Shown in pieces: positions 9,947-20,834 of a stretch of DNA of 64,000 nucleotides. The stretch covers positions 39,758,501 through 39,822,500 of the forward strand of contig NC_069377.1 of the NCBI RefSeq assembly GCF_021730395.1, in the 5' to 3' direction. The notes under the pieces were generated by a model that was not told the origin of the DNA, ran no database searches, and saw only the letters and a program-made list of their open reading frames with translations. The DNA is from Mercenaria mercenaria. Its lineage: Eukaryota > Mollusca > Bivalvia > Venerida > Veneridae. The position numbers and the translations under genes are program-made. Each line of letters opens with the position of its first letter. Within the stretch, counting starts at the first letter, position 1.

Positions 9947-12293
9947 AAGAGGGTCATGATGAACCTGGATCGCTGAGTAATTGGGCCTACGGCCTCTAGA
10001 ATGTTAGGCTTTTTCTTTGACGGGGTGACCTAGTTTTTGACCCCGCATGACCCAGATTCGAACATGGCATAGAGACCATCAAGATTAACATTCTGACCAA
10101 GTTTCATGAAGATATGATCATAAATGTGGCCTCTATAGAGTGTTAACAAGCTTTTCATGTCATTTGAGCACGTGACCTAGTTTTTGACCCCACATGAGCC
10201 AGATTCGAACTTGACCTAAGGATCATCAAGATAAAAATTCTGATCAATTTCCATAAGGATAGGGTCATAAATGTGGCCTCTAGAATGTTAACAAGCGTTC
10301 TTTTGATTGTAGTGGATGACGTACTTTTTGACCCCACATGACCCAATTTCAAACTTGGCCTAGAGATCAAGACAAACAAGCGTTACCTTGGATTTGAGCG
10401 AGTGACCTAGTTTTTGAATCCATATCACCCATATTCAAACTTAATCTTGGAATCATCAAGTTAAACATTCTGACCGAGTTTCATGAAGAAAGGGTCATAA
10501 ATTTGGCCTCTATAAAGTGTTAGCAAGCTTTTCATCTGATTTGACCGTGACCTAGTTTTTGACCCCATATGACCCAGTTTCAAACTTGGCATGGGAATCA
10601 TCAAGGTAAATATTCTGACCAAGTTTCATGAAGATAGGGTCATAAATTTGGCCTCTATTGTGTTAAGCTTTTCCTTTTATTTGACCAGGTGACCTAGTTT
10701 TTGATCACACGTGACCCAGATTTGAACTTGACGTCATCATCTGACCAATTCTCGCGAGTTTCATATTTAAACAGTAGAGTGTTAACAAGATTTTCCTTTG
10801 ATCTGGCCTACTGACCTAGTTTTTGACCCGACATGACCCAGTTTAGAACTTTAACTAGAGATCATCAAGACAAACATTCTGACCAAGTTTCATAAAGATT
10901 GGGTCACATGATGATACATTGTTTATTTGTTTGTTTTGGTTTAATGCCGTTTTTCAACAGTATTTCAGTCCTATAACGGCGGGCAGTTAACCTAACCAGT
11001 GTTCCTGGATTCTGTACCAGTACAAACCTGTTCTCCGCAAGTAACTACCAACTTCCCCACATGGATTTTCAGAGGTGGAGGACGAATGATTTTTAGTTTT
11101 TGACCCCACCTGACCCAGATTTGACCTGGACCTAAGGATGATCAAGATTAACATTCTGACCAAGTTTCATTAAGGTATGGTCATAAATGTGGCCTCTAGA
11201 TTGTTAACTAGCTTTTCCTTTGATTTGACCTGGTAACCTAGTTTTCGACCCCAGCTGACCCAGATTTGAATTTGACCTAAAGATCATCAGGATTAACATT
11301 CTGACCAAGTTTCATTAAAATATAGTCCTAAATGTGGCCTCTATTGTGTTAACAAGCTTTACCTTTGATTTAACCTGGTGACCTAGTTTCTGACTCCACT
11401 TGACCTAGATTTGAACTTGACCTAAAGATCATCAAGATTAACGTTCTGAACAAGTTTCATAGAGATATTGTCATAAATGTGGACTCTAGTGTTAACAAAC
11501 TTTACATTTGATTTGACCTGATCTCAGATTTAAACTTGCCCTAAAGATCATCAAGATTAACATTCTGACCAAGTTTCATAAATGTGGCCTCTAGAGTGTT
11601 AACAAGATTTACATTTGATTTGACCTGGTGACCTAGTTTATGACTCCACTTGATCTAGATTTAAACTTGACCTAAAGACCATTAACATTAACATTCTGAC
11701 CAAGTTTCATTAAGATATCGTCAGGAATATGGCCTCTAATGTTAACAATCTTTTCCTTTGTTTTGACCTGGTGACCTAGCTTTGACCACACATGACCCAA
11801 ATTTAAACTTGACATAAAGATCATCAAGTTTAACATTCTGACCAAGTTTCTTAGAGATATTATCATAAATGTGGCCTCTAGAGTGTTAACAAGCTTTACA
11901 TTAATTTTGATTTGACCTGGTCATCTAGTTTTTCACCCACCTGAACCAGATTTGACCTTTACCTGAATATTATCAAGGTTAACATTCTGACTAAGTTTCA
12001 TTAAGATATACTCGTAAATGTGGCTTCTAGAGTGTAAACAAGCCTTACCTTTGATTAAACCTGGTGACCTAGTTTCGGACTCCACTTGACTTAGCTTAAA
12101 ACTTTGCCTAAAGACCATCAAGATCAACATTCTGACCAAGTTTAATGAAGATACAGTCATAAATGTGGCCTCTAGAGTGTTAACAAGACTTTCCTTTGAT
12201 TTAAGCTGACCTAGCTTTTGGACGGACGGACAAAGGACACAGGGCGATGACAAAAGCTCACCTTTGAGCACTTCGTGCTAAGGTGAGCTAAAA
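9947..12293 (-). mobile_element. Family A' element, complete, minus orientation
   Basis: Read on the minus strand, it starts TTTTTAGCTCACCTTAGC near 12293, has a short GTCCGTCC stretch and about fifteen ~150-bp units (GACCTAGTTTTTGACCCC on the plus strand). It ends with the hairpin GTTCATCATGAC-CTCTTGTTT near 9947. A SINE fragment is inserted at 10921-11091. Confidence 0.8.
10921..11091 (-). mobile_element. 5'-truncated SINE inserted in the array
   Basis: Shares CAGTATTTCAG, GGCGGGCAGTTAACC and GTTCTCCGCAAGTAACT with the SINE at 35231-35484, and has the same T/G-rich tail (TTTATTTGTTTG) on its left side. It interrupts the array; unit sequence resumes at about 11092. The tRNA-derived head is missing. 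Confidence 0.75.
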
Positions 12294-12391
12294 ACAAAAA
12301 AGTAGGTCAGTAGGTCACATTCCACATGACCCAGATTCGAACTTGACCTAAATATCATCAAGGTTAACATTCTGACCAAGTTTCATTAAGA

Positions 12392-14037
12392 ACAAGCAAA
12401 TTCGATGAATTGGTATCCCCCGCCGAAAGGGTTTGTGGTGAGGAATGGCAAAAAAATATATCCGGCAAAAAGTTAAGGATGTTAATAAGAAGCAAATAAT
12501 TTCATTAGTCAAAATCAATTTAACAGAAAACAAATGTTTAATAAAACAGTACATAATAAATGTATGATACTTTGATCCTGACTAAAGAATTTATTTTGAA
12601 TGGGATATGCTTACTGTAATAAGCTTAGCTTTTAAAATTAAATGCAGTTAATTGAAATGTGAGCTTGAAGTTTAACTGGAACGAAATATTGTCTTTGAGT
12701 GGTTTGGCACCAGGTGTTGCTGTTTAACATGTACATTTGAACTTAAAAGAACAGATGTTCTTAAGAGAACACAGGTAAGATATCTTAAACATGGCTGAGG
12801 ACTAGGGGGTGGGGGTGCAGGGGAACGGGAGAGGAAACAAAATTTCACATGTTGATTATAAATATTGATGGAAAATTAAAAATGAAAAAAAAGGGTGAAG
12901 TGGGGGTGCAGATGATGCATGATCAGTGGTGGGCATGACTGGGTGGAGGAGTGAGGTGGGGGAATGGTACAACTTGCATGCTGATAAATAATCATTGAAG
13001 GTTTGAAAAAATCTAAAATAAGAAATGAAAAAAAAAATTATTTTTTTTGGAGTGGGGGGGCGGGAGCTGGACAGGGTGTGACCAAGGCAAGTGGGTGCGC
13101 AACTTCACATGTTTATAATAAATGTTCACAGAAAAGAATGAAAGAAATTTAATGAAATTCTGCCAAATGGTAAATTTGGTATGTACAAATATGTGGATTT
13201 TTAGAAAATTAAAGGGCAATAACTCTAAAGTTACAAAAGAAACCCGTTCGAAATTGTGTATGCACAACCCCATTATAGTGCTCTCAATTCTGTTAAAGTT
13301 TCATAGTTCAAGGTCAAATATATCAAAAGTTATGATGCAGAAAATGCCATATCTATAGATCTATTAGTACCCTATATAGTTAACACTGGAAACTTCTAAG
13401 GGCCATAACTCGGGCGTTACTTGGGCAATTTCTCTGAAACTTGATGGGCCCCATAACCTCATAGTGGTGAACAATGTATATGAAGTTTAAAAAATTTCAA
13501 ATAAGGATTTTTTGGGGGAGGGGGGGGGGGGGGGGTCGGGGGATAGGAAGAGGTGTGATCAAGGTAAGGGGGTGACCAGGTGTGGGTACACAAATTCACA
13601 TGTTTACAATAAATTTTCATGGAAAAGATTGAAAGAAATTTAATGAAATTCTACCAAATGGTAAGTTTGTTATGTACAAATATGTGGATTTTTATACAAA
13701 TAATTTACAAATAAATCCGAACGAAATTGTGTGTACACAACCACATTATGGTGATCTAAATTCTGTTTAATTTTCATAGTTCTAGGTCAAATATATCAAA
13801 ACTTATGATGCAGAAATTGCCATATTTATAGTACCCTATATAGTTAACACTAGAAAATTCTAAGGGTCATAACTCTGGTGTTACTTGGGCAATCTGACTG
13901 AAACTTGACGGGCCGCAAGAACTCATAGTGGTGAACATGTGTATGAAGTTTTAAATAAATATTCCCAACCATTTCCTAGATATGGCTCCGGACGGACGAC
14001 GCCAAAACTATATCCCTCCGACTTTCGTCGGGGGATA
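12392..14037 (-). mobile_element. TATCCCCCG-ended tandem-repeat element nested in the array
   Basis: Left side GGTATCCCCCGCCGAAAGG and right side GACTTTCGTCGGGGGATA are inverted repeats. On the minus strand the left side is followed by a small AATT hairpin and GCTTGTT, the common tail of the other families. The inside holds two ~470-bp G-rich units (around 13040 and 13515) with AACTCTAAAGTTAC and GTTATGATGCAGAAA. The host array reads CATTAAG just before it and TAAATGTGG just after it. Confidence 0.7.
13514..13542 (+). repeat. Poly-G run
   Basis: Five G, one A, sixteen G, TC, then five G. It is a homopolymer inside the G-rich head of a tandem unit, likely length-variable and able to form a G-quadruplex. 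Confidence 0.8.
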
Positions 14038-15164
14038 AAGTCTTAAATGTGGCCTCTAGAGTGTTAACAAGCTTTACCTTTGATTTGACCTGGCGACCTA
14101 GTTTCTGATTCTACTTGACCTAGATTTAAACTTGGCCTAAAGAGCATCAAGATAACATTCTGACCAAGTTTCATAGACATATTGTCATAAATGTGGCCTC
14201 TATAGTGTTAACTAGCTTTTCCTTTGATTTGACGTGGTGACCTAGTTTTTGACCCCACCTGACCAAGATTTAATCTTGTCCTAAAGATCATCAAGGTTAA
14301 CATTCTCACCAAGTTTCAATACAATATATTTAGAAGAGATATTTTCATAAATGTGGCCTCTAGAGTGTTTACATGCTTTACATTTGACTTGACATGGTGA
14401 CATAGTTCTTGACCCCACCTGACCCAGATTTAAACTTGACCTAAAGATCATGAAGATTAACATTCTGACAAAGTTTCATTATGGTATGGTCATAAGTGTG
14501 GCCTCTAGAGTGTTAACTAGCTTTTCGTTTGATTTGACCTGGTGACCTAGTTTTGGATCCCTCCTTACACAGATTTGACCTTCACATAAAGATAAACATT
14601 CTGACCAAGTTTCAAGGAGATATTATCATAAATGCGGCCTCTAGAGTGTTAACAAACTTTACATTTCATTTAACCGGATGACCTAGTTCTTGACCACCCC
14701 TAACCCAATTTAAACTTGACCTAAAGATCTTCAAGGTTAACATTCTGACCAAGTTCCGTTAAGATATGGTCATGAATGTGGCCTCCAGATTGTTAACTAG
14801 CTTTTCCTTTGATTTGACCTGGTGTAGTAGTTTTTGACCCCACCTGACCCAGATTTGAACTTGACCAATAGATCGTAAAGATTAACTTTCTGACCAATTT
14901 ACATTAAGGTATGGTTATAAATGTGGCCTCTATAGTGTTAACAAGCTTTTCTTTTGATTTGACCTGGTGACCTAGTTTTTGACCCCACCTGACCGAGATT
15001 TGACCATGACCTAAAGATTATCAAAGTTATCATTCTGACAAAGTTTCATTAAGATATAATCATAAACTGACTTTATTTGACCTGGTGACCTAGTTCCCGA
15101 CTCCACATGACCTAAAGATCATTATGGTTAATATTCTGGCCAAGTTTAATGAAGATACAGTCAT

Positions 15165-15231
15165 ATTTATTTATTTGGGTTTTACGGCGCACCAACACAG
15201 TATAGGTTATATGGCGCCAAACAGGACTACA
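15165..15231 (-). mobile_element. 67-bp SINE 3' fragment with 13-bp target duplications
   Basis: A perfect direct repeat AAGATACAGTCAT (15152-15164 and 15232-15244) flanks it. On the minus strand it ends GGTGCGCCGTAAAACCC followed by (AAAT)n, a tail of the same style as the other SINEs here (GTTAAACCC plus A-rich repeats). This is typical of a severely 5'-truncated LINE-mobilised insertion. Confidence 0.75.
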
Positions 15232-15390
15232 AAGATACAGTCATAAGTTTGCCTCTAGACTGTTAACAAGTGTTTGCCTTGATTTGACCCCGATGACCAA
15301 GTTTTTGACCACTTCTGCCCCATATTCGAACCTGACCTAAAGATGATCAAGATTAACATTTTGACAAAGTGTCATAGAGATATTATCATA

Positions 15391-17570
15391 AATTTGAAGT
15401 TACGCTCTATTGACGTAAGTTCTTTCAAACAAGACATCTCAGCGTCCCTTGCACTAAATACGCTTCCAGAAGGCGCAGACGTGGATCAGCTAGTAAATGC
15501 ATATTCAAAAGGATTATCCTTACTGATAGATAAACACGCTCCTTTACGCACAAAAACTATCGTTCTTCGACCTAGCTGTCCGTGGTTTACAGACGAACTT
15601 CATGAGGCTAAACACTTAAAACGCAAGCTTGAGCGGAAGTGGCGTAAATCCAAACTAACAATCGACCATCAACTTTATAGGGACCAATGTGCTACCATGA
15701 ATAAACTCCTAATTCAGGCCCGAACCGACTACTTCTCTGATAAGGTGAAGTCGTGTGGCACTGACCACAAAAGTTTGGCCAAGATAACCAAAAATCTACT
15801 AGGAGACAGCCAAGATGCTTCCCGTCCCTCTAACACATCACCAAAGGAACTTGCGCAGAAGTTTAGTGACTTTTTCATCGAGAAAATTGAGAACATTAGG
15901 AATGATATTATTTCGCATAGCCAAACTGATCGTGATTCAGTAGACTTGCATTGTCCAGAACACCAAGAAGTAGCAAACTGTCTTATTGATTTGGCTCCTA
16001 CAACGATAGAAGAGGTAGAACAAATTATACAAAAATCTCCAAACAAATCCTGCGAACTTGACCCTTTACCAACATGGCTTCTGAAGAAATGTCTAGATGA
16101 GCTCTTGCCGCTGATAACAAACATCTAAATACATCAATGGAATAAGGTTATGTACCAAAAGAGTTTAAAAGTGCTAGGATAAGACCCCTGCTTAAAAAAC
16201 CAGGTCTTGAACCAAACATTCTCAAAAACTACAGGCCTGTATCTAACCTCCCTTTCATTTCAAAAATCTTAGAAAAGGTAGTAGATGCGCGTCTTGAGCG
16301 GCACTTGAGTGAAAATGAGCTACATGAGGGACTGCAGTCTGCTTACAGAAAGTTTCATTCAACTGAGTCGGCTTTGATAAAGGTACAGAATGACATCCTC
16401 ACATCTCTCGATCAAAATTCTGTAACAGTCCTCGTGCTACTCGATCTTTCTGCGGCTTTCGACACGATTGATCACCAAACACTGTTACACCGGCTCGAAC
16501 ATCATTTTGGAGTCACACACAAAGCACTTGCATGGATGTCATCATATCTTAGTGACCGCTATCAAACTGTATGCGTTGATGGTGAGTTGTCGACGCCTAC
16601 GTTGATGAAATACAGTGTGCCCCAGGGATCAGTGCTTGGTCCAAAGAACTATATCATGTACACTAAACCCGTGGGTGCCATATGCAGACGTCATGGACTT
16701 CTTCATCATTTCTACGCTGATGACTCTCAATTATACCTATCTTTTAAGCCGATAGAGGCTGTGGCCAGAAGTGAAGCTTTGCGCCGCATTGAGAGCTGTC
16801 TGACTGAAATTGTCTCGTGGATGAATTCCAACATGCTGAAGCTCAATGCTGACAAAACTGAGGTAATGCTATTGACATCAAAGCGTAACTCCAAGTACAT
16901 TGATGACGTTTCTGTGAAGGTCGGTGATTCTGTGATAAAATCCACGAAATGTGTTAGGAATCTTGGAGCAGTATTTGACAGCGGTATGGATATGGAACAA
17001 CAAGTCAACTCGGTGTGCCGGGCTGGATATGCACAACTTCGCAGAATAGGTCACATCAGACGGTATCTTACCAGTGATGCCACAAAAACCCTTATAAACA
17101 GCCTGGTTACTTCACGGTTAGACTACTGTAATGCCTTGTTAAGTGGTATACCAAACAGCACACTTAACAAGTTGCAACATGTCCAGAACACTGCAGCTCG
17201 CGTAATCACTAAGACGCCCCGTCGCAATCATATAACACCGGTTCTGAAGGAGCTTCACTGGTTGCCAGTGAAATACAGGGTGCAGTACAAGGTTCTGACC
17301 CACACCTTTAAGGCGTTACACAATCAGTCCCCTGCCTATATTAGGGATATGCTAGAAGTGTATAAACCGGTCAGGACCCTAAGATCGCAAGACACGCTGT
17401 CACTGGTTATGCCAAAATCTAATACCATGATGTATGGCAATCGCAGCTTTTCGTGCACTGCTCCAAAGCTTTGGAACTCTCTTCCTGTCAAAATCAGGGA
17501 AGCTGACACGCTAGCTGCTTTCAAAAGCCTGCTCAAAACCCACTTTTTTGTACAATATTTTGTTAACTGA
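15391..17570 (+). pseudogene. LINE ORF2: linker, reverse transcriptase and C-terminal domain (broken)
   Basis: This reverse transcriptase would copy the LINE RNA at the nicked target. Visible in order: a linker with [17 protein letters not shown] and a basic helix; [66 protein letters not shown]; the catalytic box YADDSQLYL (about 16713-16740); DYCNALLSGIPN; the thumb/C-terminal signature HWLPVKYRVQYKVL and KLWNSLP, as in CR1/L2-type elements. The upstream frame stops at 16126-16128 after ITNI. The homologous reading continues in another frame, where TAA at 16143-16145 replaces a sense codon. From 16146 the frame is open to TGA at 17568-17570. So there is one frameshift and one nonsense change in this part, and the copy is dead. 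The preserved rest suggests a fairly recent insertion. Confidence 0.9.
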
Positions 17571-17769
17571 CCGATACATTTACTTTTTTTATCTTGTTTT
17601 TTTTAAATTATACTTGTTTTCATTCATGATTTTTGTTAATGTGGAATGCATTATCTTTGTATACGTATTTGTTTGTATTTTTGCAATTTATTCTGTAAAG
17701 CACTTTTGAACGTGTACAAGTGCATGAAAAGAGTGCTATATAAATGTGGTATAATAATAATAATAATAA
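15391..17769 (+). mobile_element. CR1/L2-type LINE, 5' truncated
   Basis: Array sequence ends at TATTATCATAAA and LINE coding sequence starts at once. The 3' end is GTGCTATATAAATGTGG plus an (ATA/AAT)n tail at about 17748-17769, a short tandem tail as is usual for the CR1/L2 group, and array sequence resumes directly after it. The element contains the endonuclease-RT linker, a reverse transcriptase and the C-terminal region, but no endonuclease domain. Confidence 0.9.
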
Positions 17770-19556
17770 TGTGGCCTCTATAGAGTTAACAAGCTTTTCC
17801 TTTGATTTGGCCTGGTGACCTAGTTTTTGATCACACATGAGCCAGATTTGAAGTTGATCTAAAGATATCAAGATTTACATTCTGACCAAGTTTCATTATG
17901 GTATGGTCATAAATGTGGTCTCTAGTGTTTAGCTTTTCCTTTGATTTCACATTTTGACCAAGTTTCATGAAGATACAGTCATAAATGTGGCCTTTAAAGT
18001 GTTAACTAGCTTTTCCTTTGATTTGACCTGGTGACCTAGTTTTTGACCCCACCTGACCCAGATTTGAAGTTAATCTAAAGACATCAAGATTTTAAACTGA
18101 CCTTAAGATCATAAAGAATAACATTTTGACTAAGTTTCATGAAGATACAGTCATAAATGTGGCCTCTAAAGTGTTAATTAGCTTTTCTTTGATTTGACCT
18201 GGTGACCTAGTTTATGACCCCTTCTGACTCAGATTTGAAGTTGATCTAAAGATATCAAGATTTACATTCTGATCAAGTTTCATTACGGTATGGTCATAAA
18301 TGTGGCCTTTAGTGTTTAGCTTTTCCTTTGATTTCACATTTTGACTAAGTTTCATGAAGACAGTCATAAATGTGGCCTTTAATAGTCGACTAGCTTTTCC
18401 TTTGATTTGACCTGGTGACCTAGTTTTTGACCCCACCTGACCCAGATTTAAATCTGACCTAAAGATCAAGAAGATATTCTGACCATGTTTTGTTAAAATA
18501 TGGTCATAAATGTGGCCTCTAGTGTAAACTAGCTTTTCCTCTGATTTGACCTGGTGACCTAGTTTTTGACCCCACCTGACCCAGATTTAATCTTGACCTA
18601 AAGATCATCAAGGTTAACATTCACACCAAGTTTCATTAAAAAATAGTCTTAAATGTGGCCTCTAGTGTGTTAACAAGCTTTACCTTTGATTTGACCTGGC
18701 GACCTAGCTTCTGATTCTCCTTGACCTAAAGATCATCAAGATAAACATTCTGACCCACTTTCATAGATATTGTCATTAATGTGTCCTCTATAGTGTTAAA
18801 AGAGTTTTTCCTTTGATTTGACGTGATCTAGTTTTTGACCCCACCTGACCCAGATTTAATCTTGACATAAAGTTCATCAAGGTTAACATTCTCACCAAGT
18901 GTCATTAAAATATATTCATAAATGCGGCCTCCAGGGTGTTCAGCTTTACCCGATTTGATTACCTTAATTTGACCTGGTGACCTACTTTCTGAACCCACTT
19001 GACCTAAAGATCAACATTCTGACCAAGTATGGTCATAAATATGGCCTCTGTTAACTAGCTTTTCCTTTGATTTCACTTGGTGAGCTAGTTGTTGACCCCA
19101 CCTGACCCAGATTTGAACTTGACCTATAGATCGTCAAGATTAACATTCTGACCAAGTTTCATTAAGGTATGGTCATAAATGTGGCCTCTCGAGTGTTAAC
19201 TAGCTTTTCCTTTGATTTCACCTGGTGACCTAGTTTTTGACCCCACCTGACCTTGACCTAAAGATCATCAAGTTTAACATTCTGACAAAGTTTCATTATG
19301 AGATAGTCATAAATATGGCCTCTAGTATTAAGCTTTTCCTTTGATTTGACCTGGTGACCTAGTTTTTGACCCCAGATGACCCAATATCTAACTCGTCCAA
19401 GATTTTATCGAGAGTAACATTCTGACCAAGTGTCATTAAGATTGGACCAAAACTGTGACCTCTAGAGTGTTGTCAAATTGTGGACAACGGATAGACACAG
19501 GGCGATCACAAAGCTCACCTTTGAGCACTTCCTGCTCAGGTGAGGCAAGCTAAAAA

Positions 19557-20092
19557 CTAGGTAGTTTTCAAGTAATGCTTCGGACAAGCCTTATTTGATA
19601 AAGGGAGGTAATTCAGAAACTAGGCAAGGTAGTTACGATTCTTTGACAATGCACTCTATGATTATGTGGTTTCAATCAAATACCATTAATACTTTTCAAG
19701 TGATACTCCGGGCAAGCGTGATGGACGGACAACCAAAGCGCCAAGTAGATGTTTGCCCTCGCATACAAATGCATAAATCTAGACTTCCTCAGTGCGTTAG
19801 AATTTAACTTGCAATTAAAGTGCAAACTGTCAAAATACACCAATTTCAGCATACCAATTACTCTGAAAAGAACTTCTAAAATTAATTAACTTGGACTTGC
19901 TGCTGCAAACATGCTCATAATAAAAGTGGTATAATAATTCATTATTAGTGCCAGGTTTATAGCTTTTGCATCATCATTATGTGGGTAATGATGCAGTGTC
20001 TGAAGCGAATCCATTAAGTAACAAGGGAATCAGAATTTCAACCAGGAATCTGTAATGGATGCCAACCTCGGGTAGTGTAGGACAGTAAGCTC
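19557..20092. other. Spacer with repeat-like pieces, no gene recognised
   Basis: Contains CTTTTCAAGTGATACTCCGG and GTGATGGACGGACAACCAAA, which look like the end of another repeat element, but I find no second copy in the window. No exon evidence. Confidence 0.4.
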
Positions 20093-20730
20093 CTAGACCA
20101 CAAAATGCCCCCTTGATGCATTCAGTAACTGCAAGAGGAACAGAAATTTTTCAGGTCATTGTGACCTTGACCTTTGACCTCAAAATCAATAAGGGTCATC
20201 TGCTGTTCATGATCAACCTCCCCATTAAGTTTCATGATCCTAGGTAAAAGCGTTATCATCCAGAAACGGTTTAACTGTTCCAGGCCACTGTGACCTTGAC
20301 CTTTGACCTCAAAATCAATAGGGATCATTTGACCTACTGACCTCTGCTCGTCATGACCAACCTCCCGATCAACATTCATGATCCTAGGCCAGTGTTCTCG
20401 GGTTATCATCCGGAAACCGTTTATCTGTTCTGGGTCACTGTAACCTTGACCTCAAAACCAATAGGGGTCATGACCTACCTCCCTATCAACTTTCATGATC
20501 CTACGGCCAATAATTCTGAAGTTATCATCTGGAAACTTCAGCCGTTCCAGATCACTGGGACCTTGACCTTTGACCTACTGGCCTCACAATCAATAGGAGT
20601 CATCAGCTGGTCATGACCAACTATTTGCCTAAGCGTTCTGGAGTTGTCATCCGGAAACAAACTGTCTATGGACCAACCAACATTGCAAAACAATATACCC
20701 CTCCTTCTTTGAAGGGGGCATAATAATAGT
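20093..20730 (-). mobile_element. GACCTTTGACC tandem-repeat element, minus orientation
   Basis: About five ~125-bp units with CATGATCCTAGG, GTTATCATCCGGAAACCG and TGTGACCTTGACCTTTGACC. The right end has CCCCTCCTTCTTTGAAGGGG, a hairpin that would be the 5' end on the minus strand. It lies just beyond the RPL12 polyadenylation signal. A sister copy is in RPL12 intron 2 (26522-27482). Confidence 0.65.
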
Positions 20731-20783
20731 TGTACCGGTATCCAATTCTAATTTGATAAGCAACAACAAAATGTTCTTTTTTT

Positions 20784-20793
20784 TTTATTTATT
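20784..20793 (-). promoter_or_regulatory. RPL12: RPL12 polyadenylation signals
   Basis: Two overlapping AATAAA hexamers on the minus strand (20788-20793 and 20784-20789), 36 to 45 bases after the stop codon in the last exon. This gives a very short 3' UTR, as usual for ribosomal protein mRNAs. Confidence 0.8.
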
Positions 20794-20828
20794 GTTTTTC
20801 TCTTCACAAGTCAATTCAAGTTTCTTGT

Positions 20829-20834
20829 TTACTC
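20829..20834 (-). CDS. RPL12: RPL12 coding exon 6: one glutamate codon and stop
   Basis: Acceptor TATTCTCTATTTCAG followed by GAG TAA, then ~36 bases and AATAAA. The protein would end EIPDE at exactly 165 residues. Coding part is only two codons; the rest of the exon is 3' UTR (to about 20770). Confidence 0.8.
   Translation of the reverse strand, partial: E

Larger units (their letters stand above)
12294..19556 (-). mobile_element. Second family A' array, minus orientation, heavily interrupted
   Basis: One element spread over 7.3 kb. Read on the minus strand it begins near 19556 (AGCTCACCTTTGAGC context on the plus strand, with a GGACAACGGATAGACACAGG stretch) and consists of ~150-bp units. 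Insertions separate it into blocks: a foldback-ended element at 12392-14037, a SINE piece at 15165-15231 and a LINE at 15391-17769. Unit sequence stops and resumes in register across each, which shows they are insertions. The 3' hairpin end is not preserved at 12294. Confidence 0.75.

Noticed and set aside
16727-17008. Minus-strand frame opposite the LINE reverse transcriptase
   Set aside because: Shadow of the plus-strand RT, which has the catalytic and flanking motifs.
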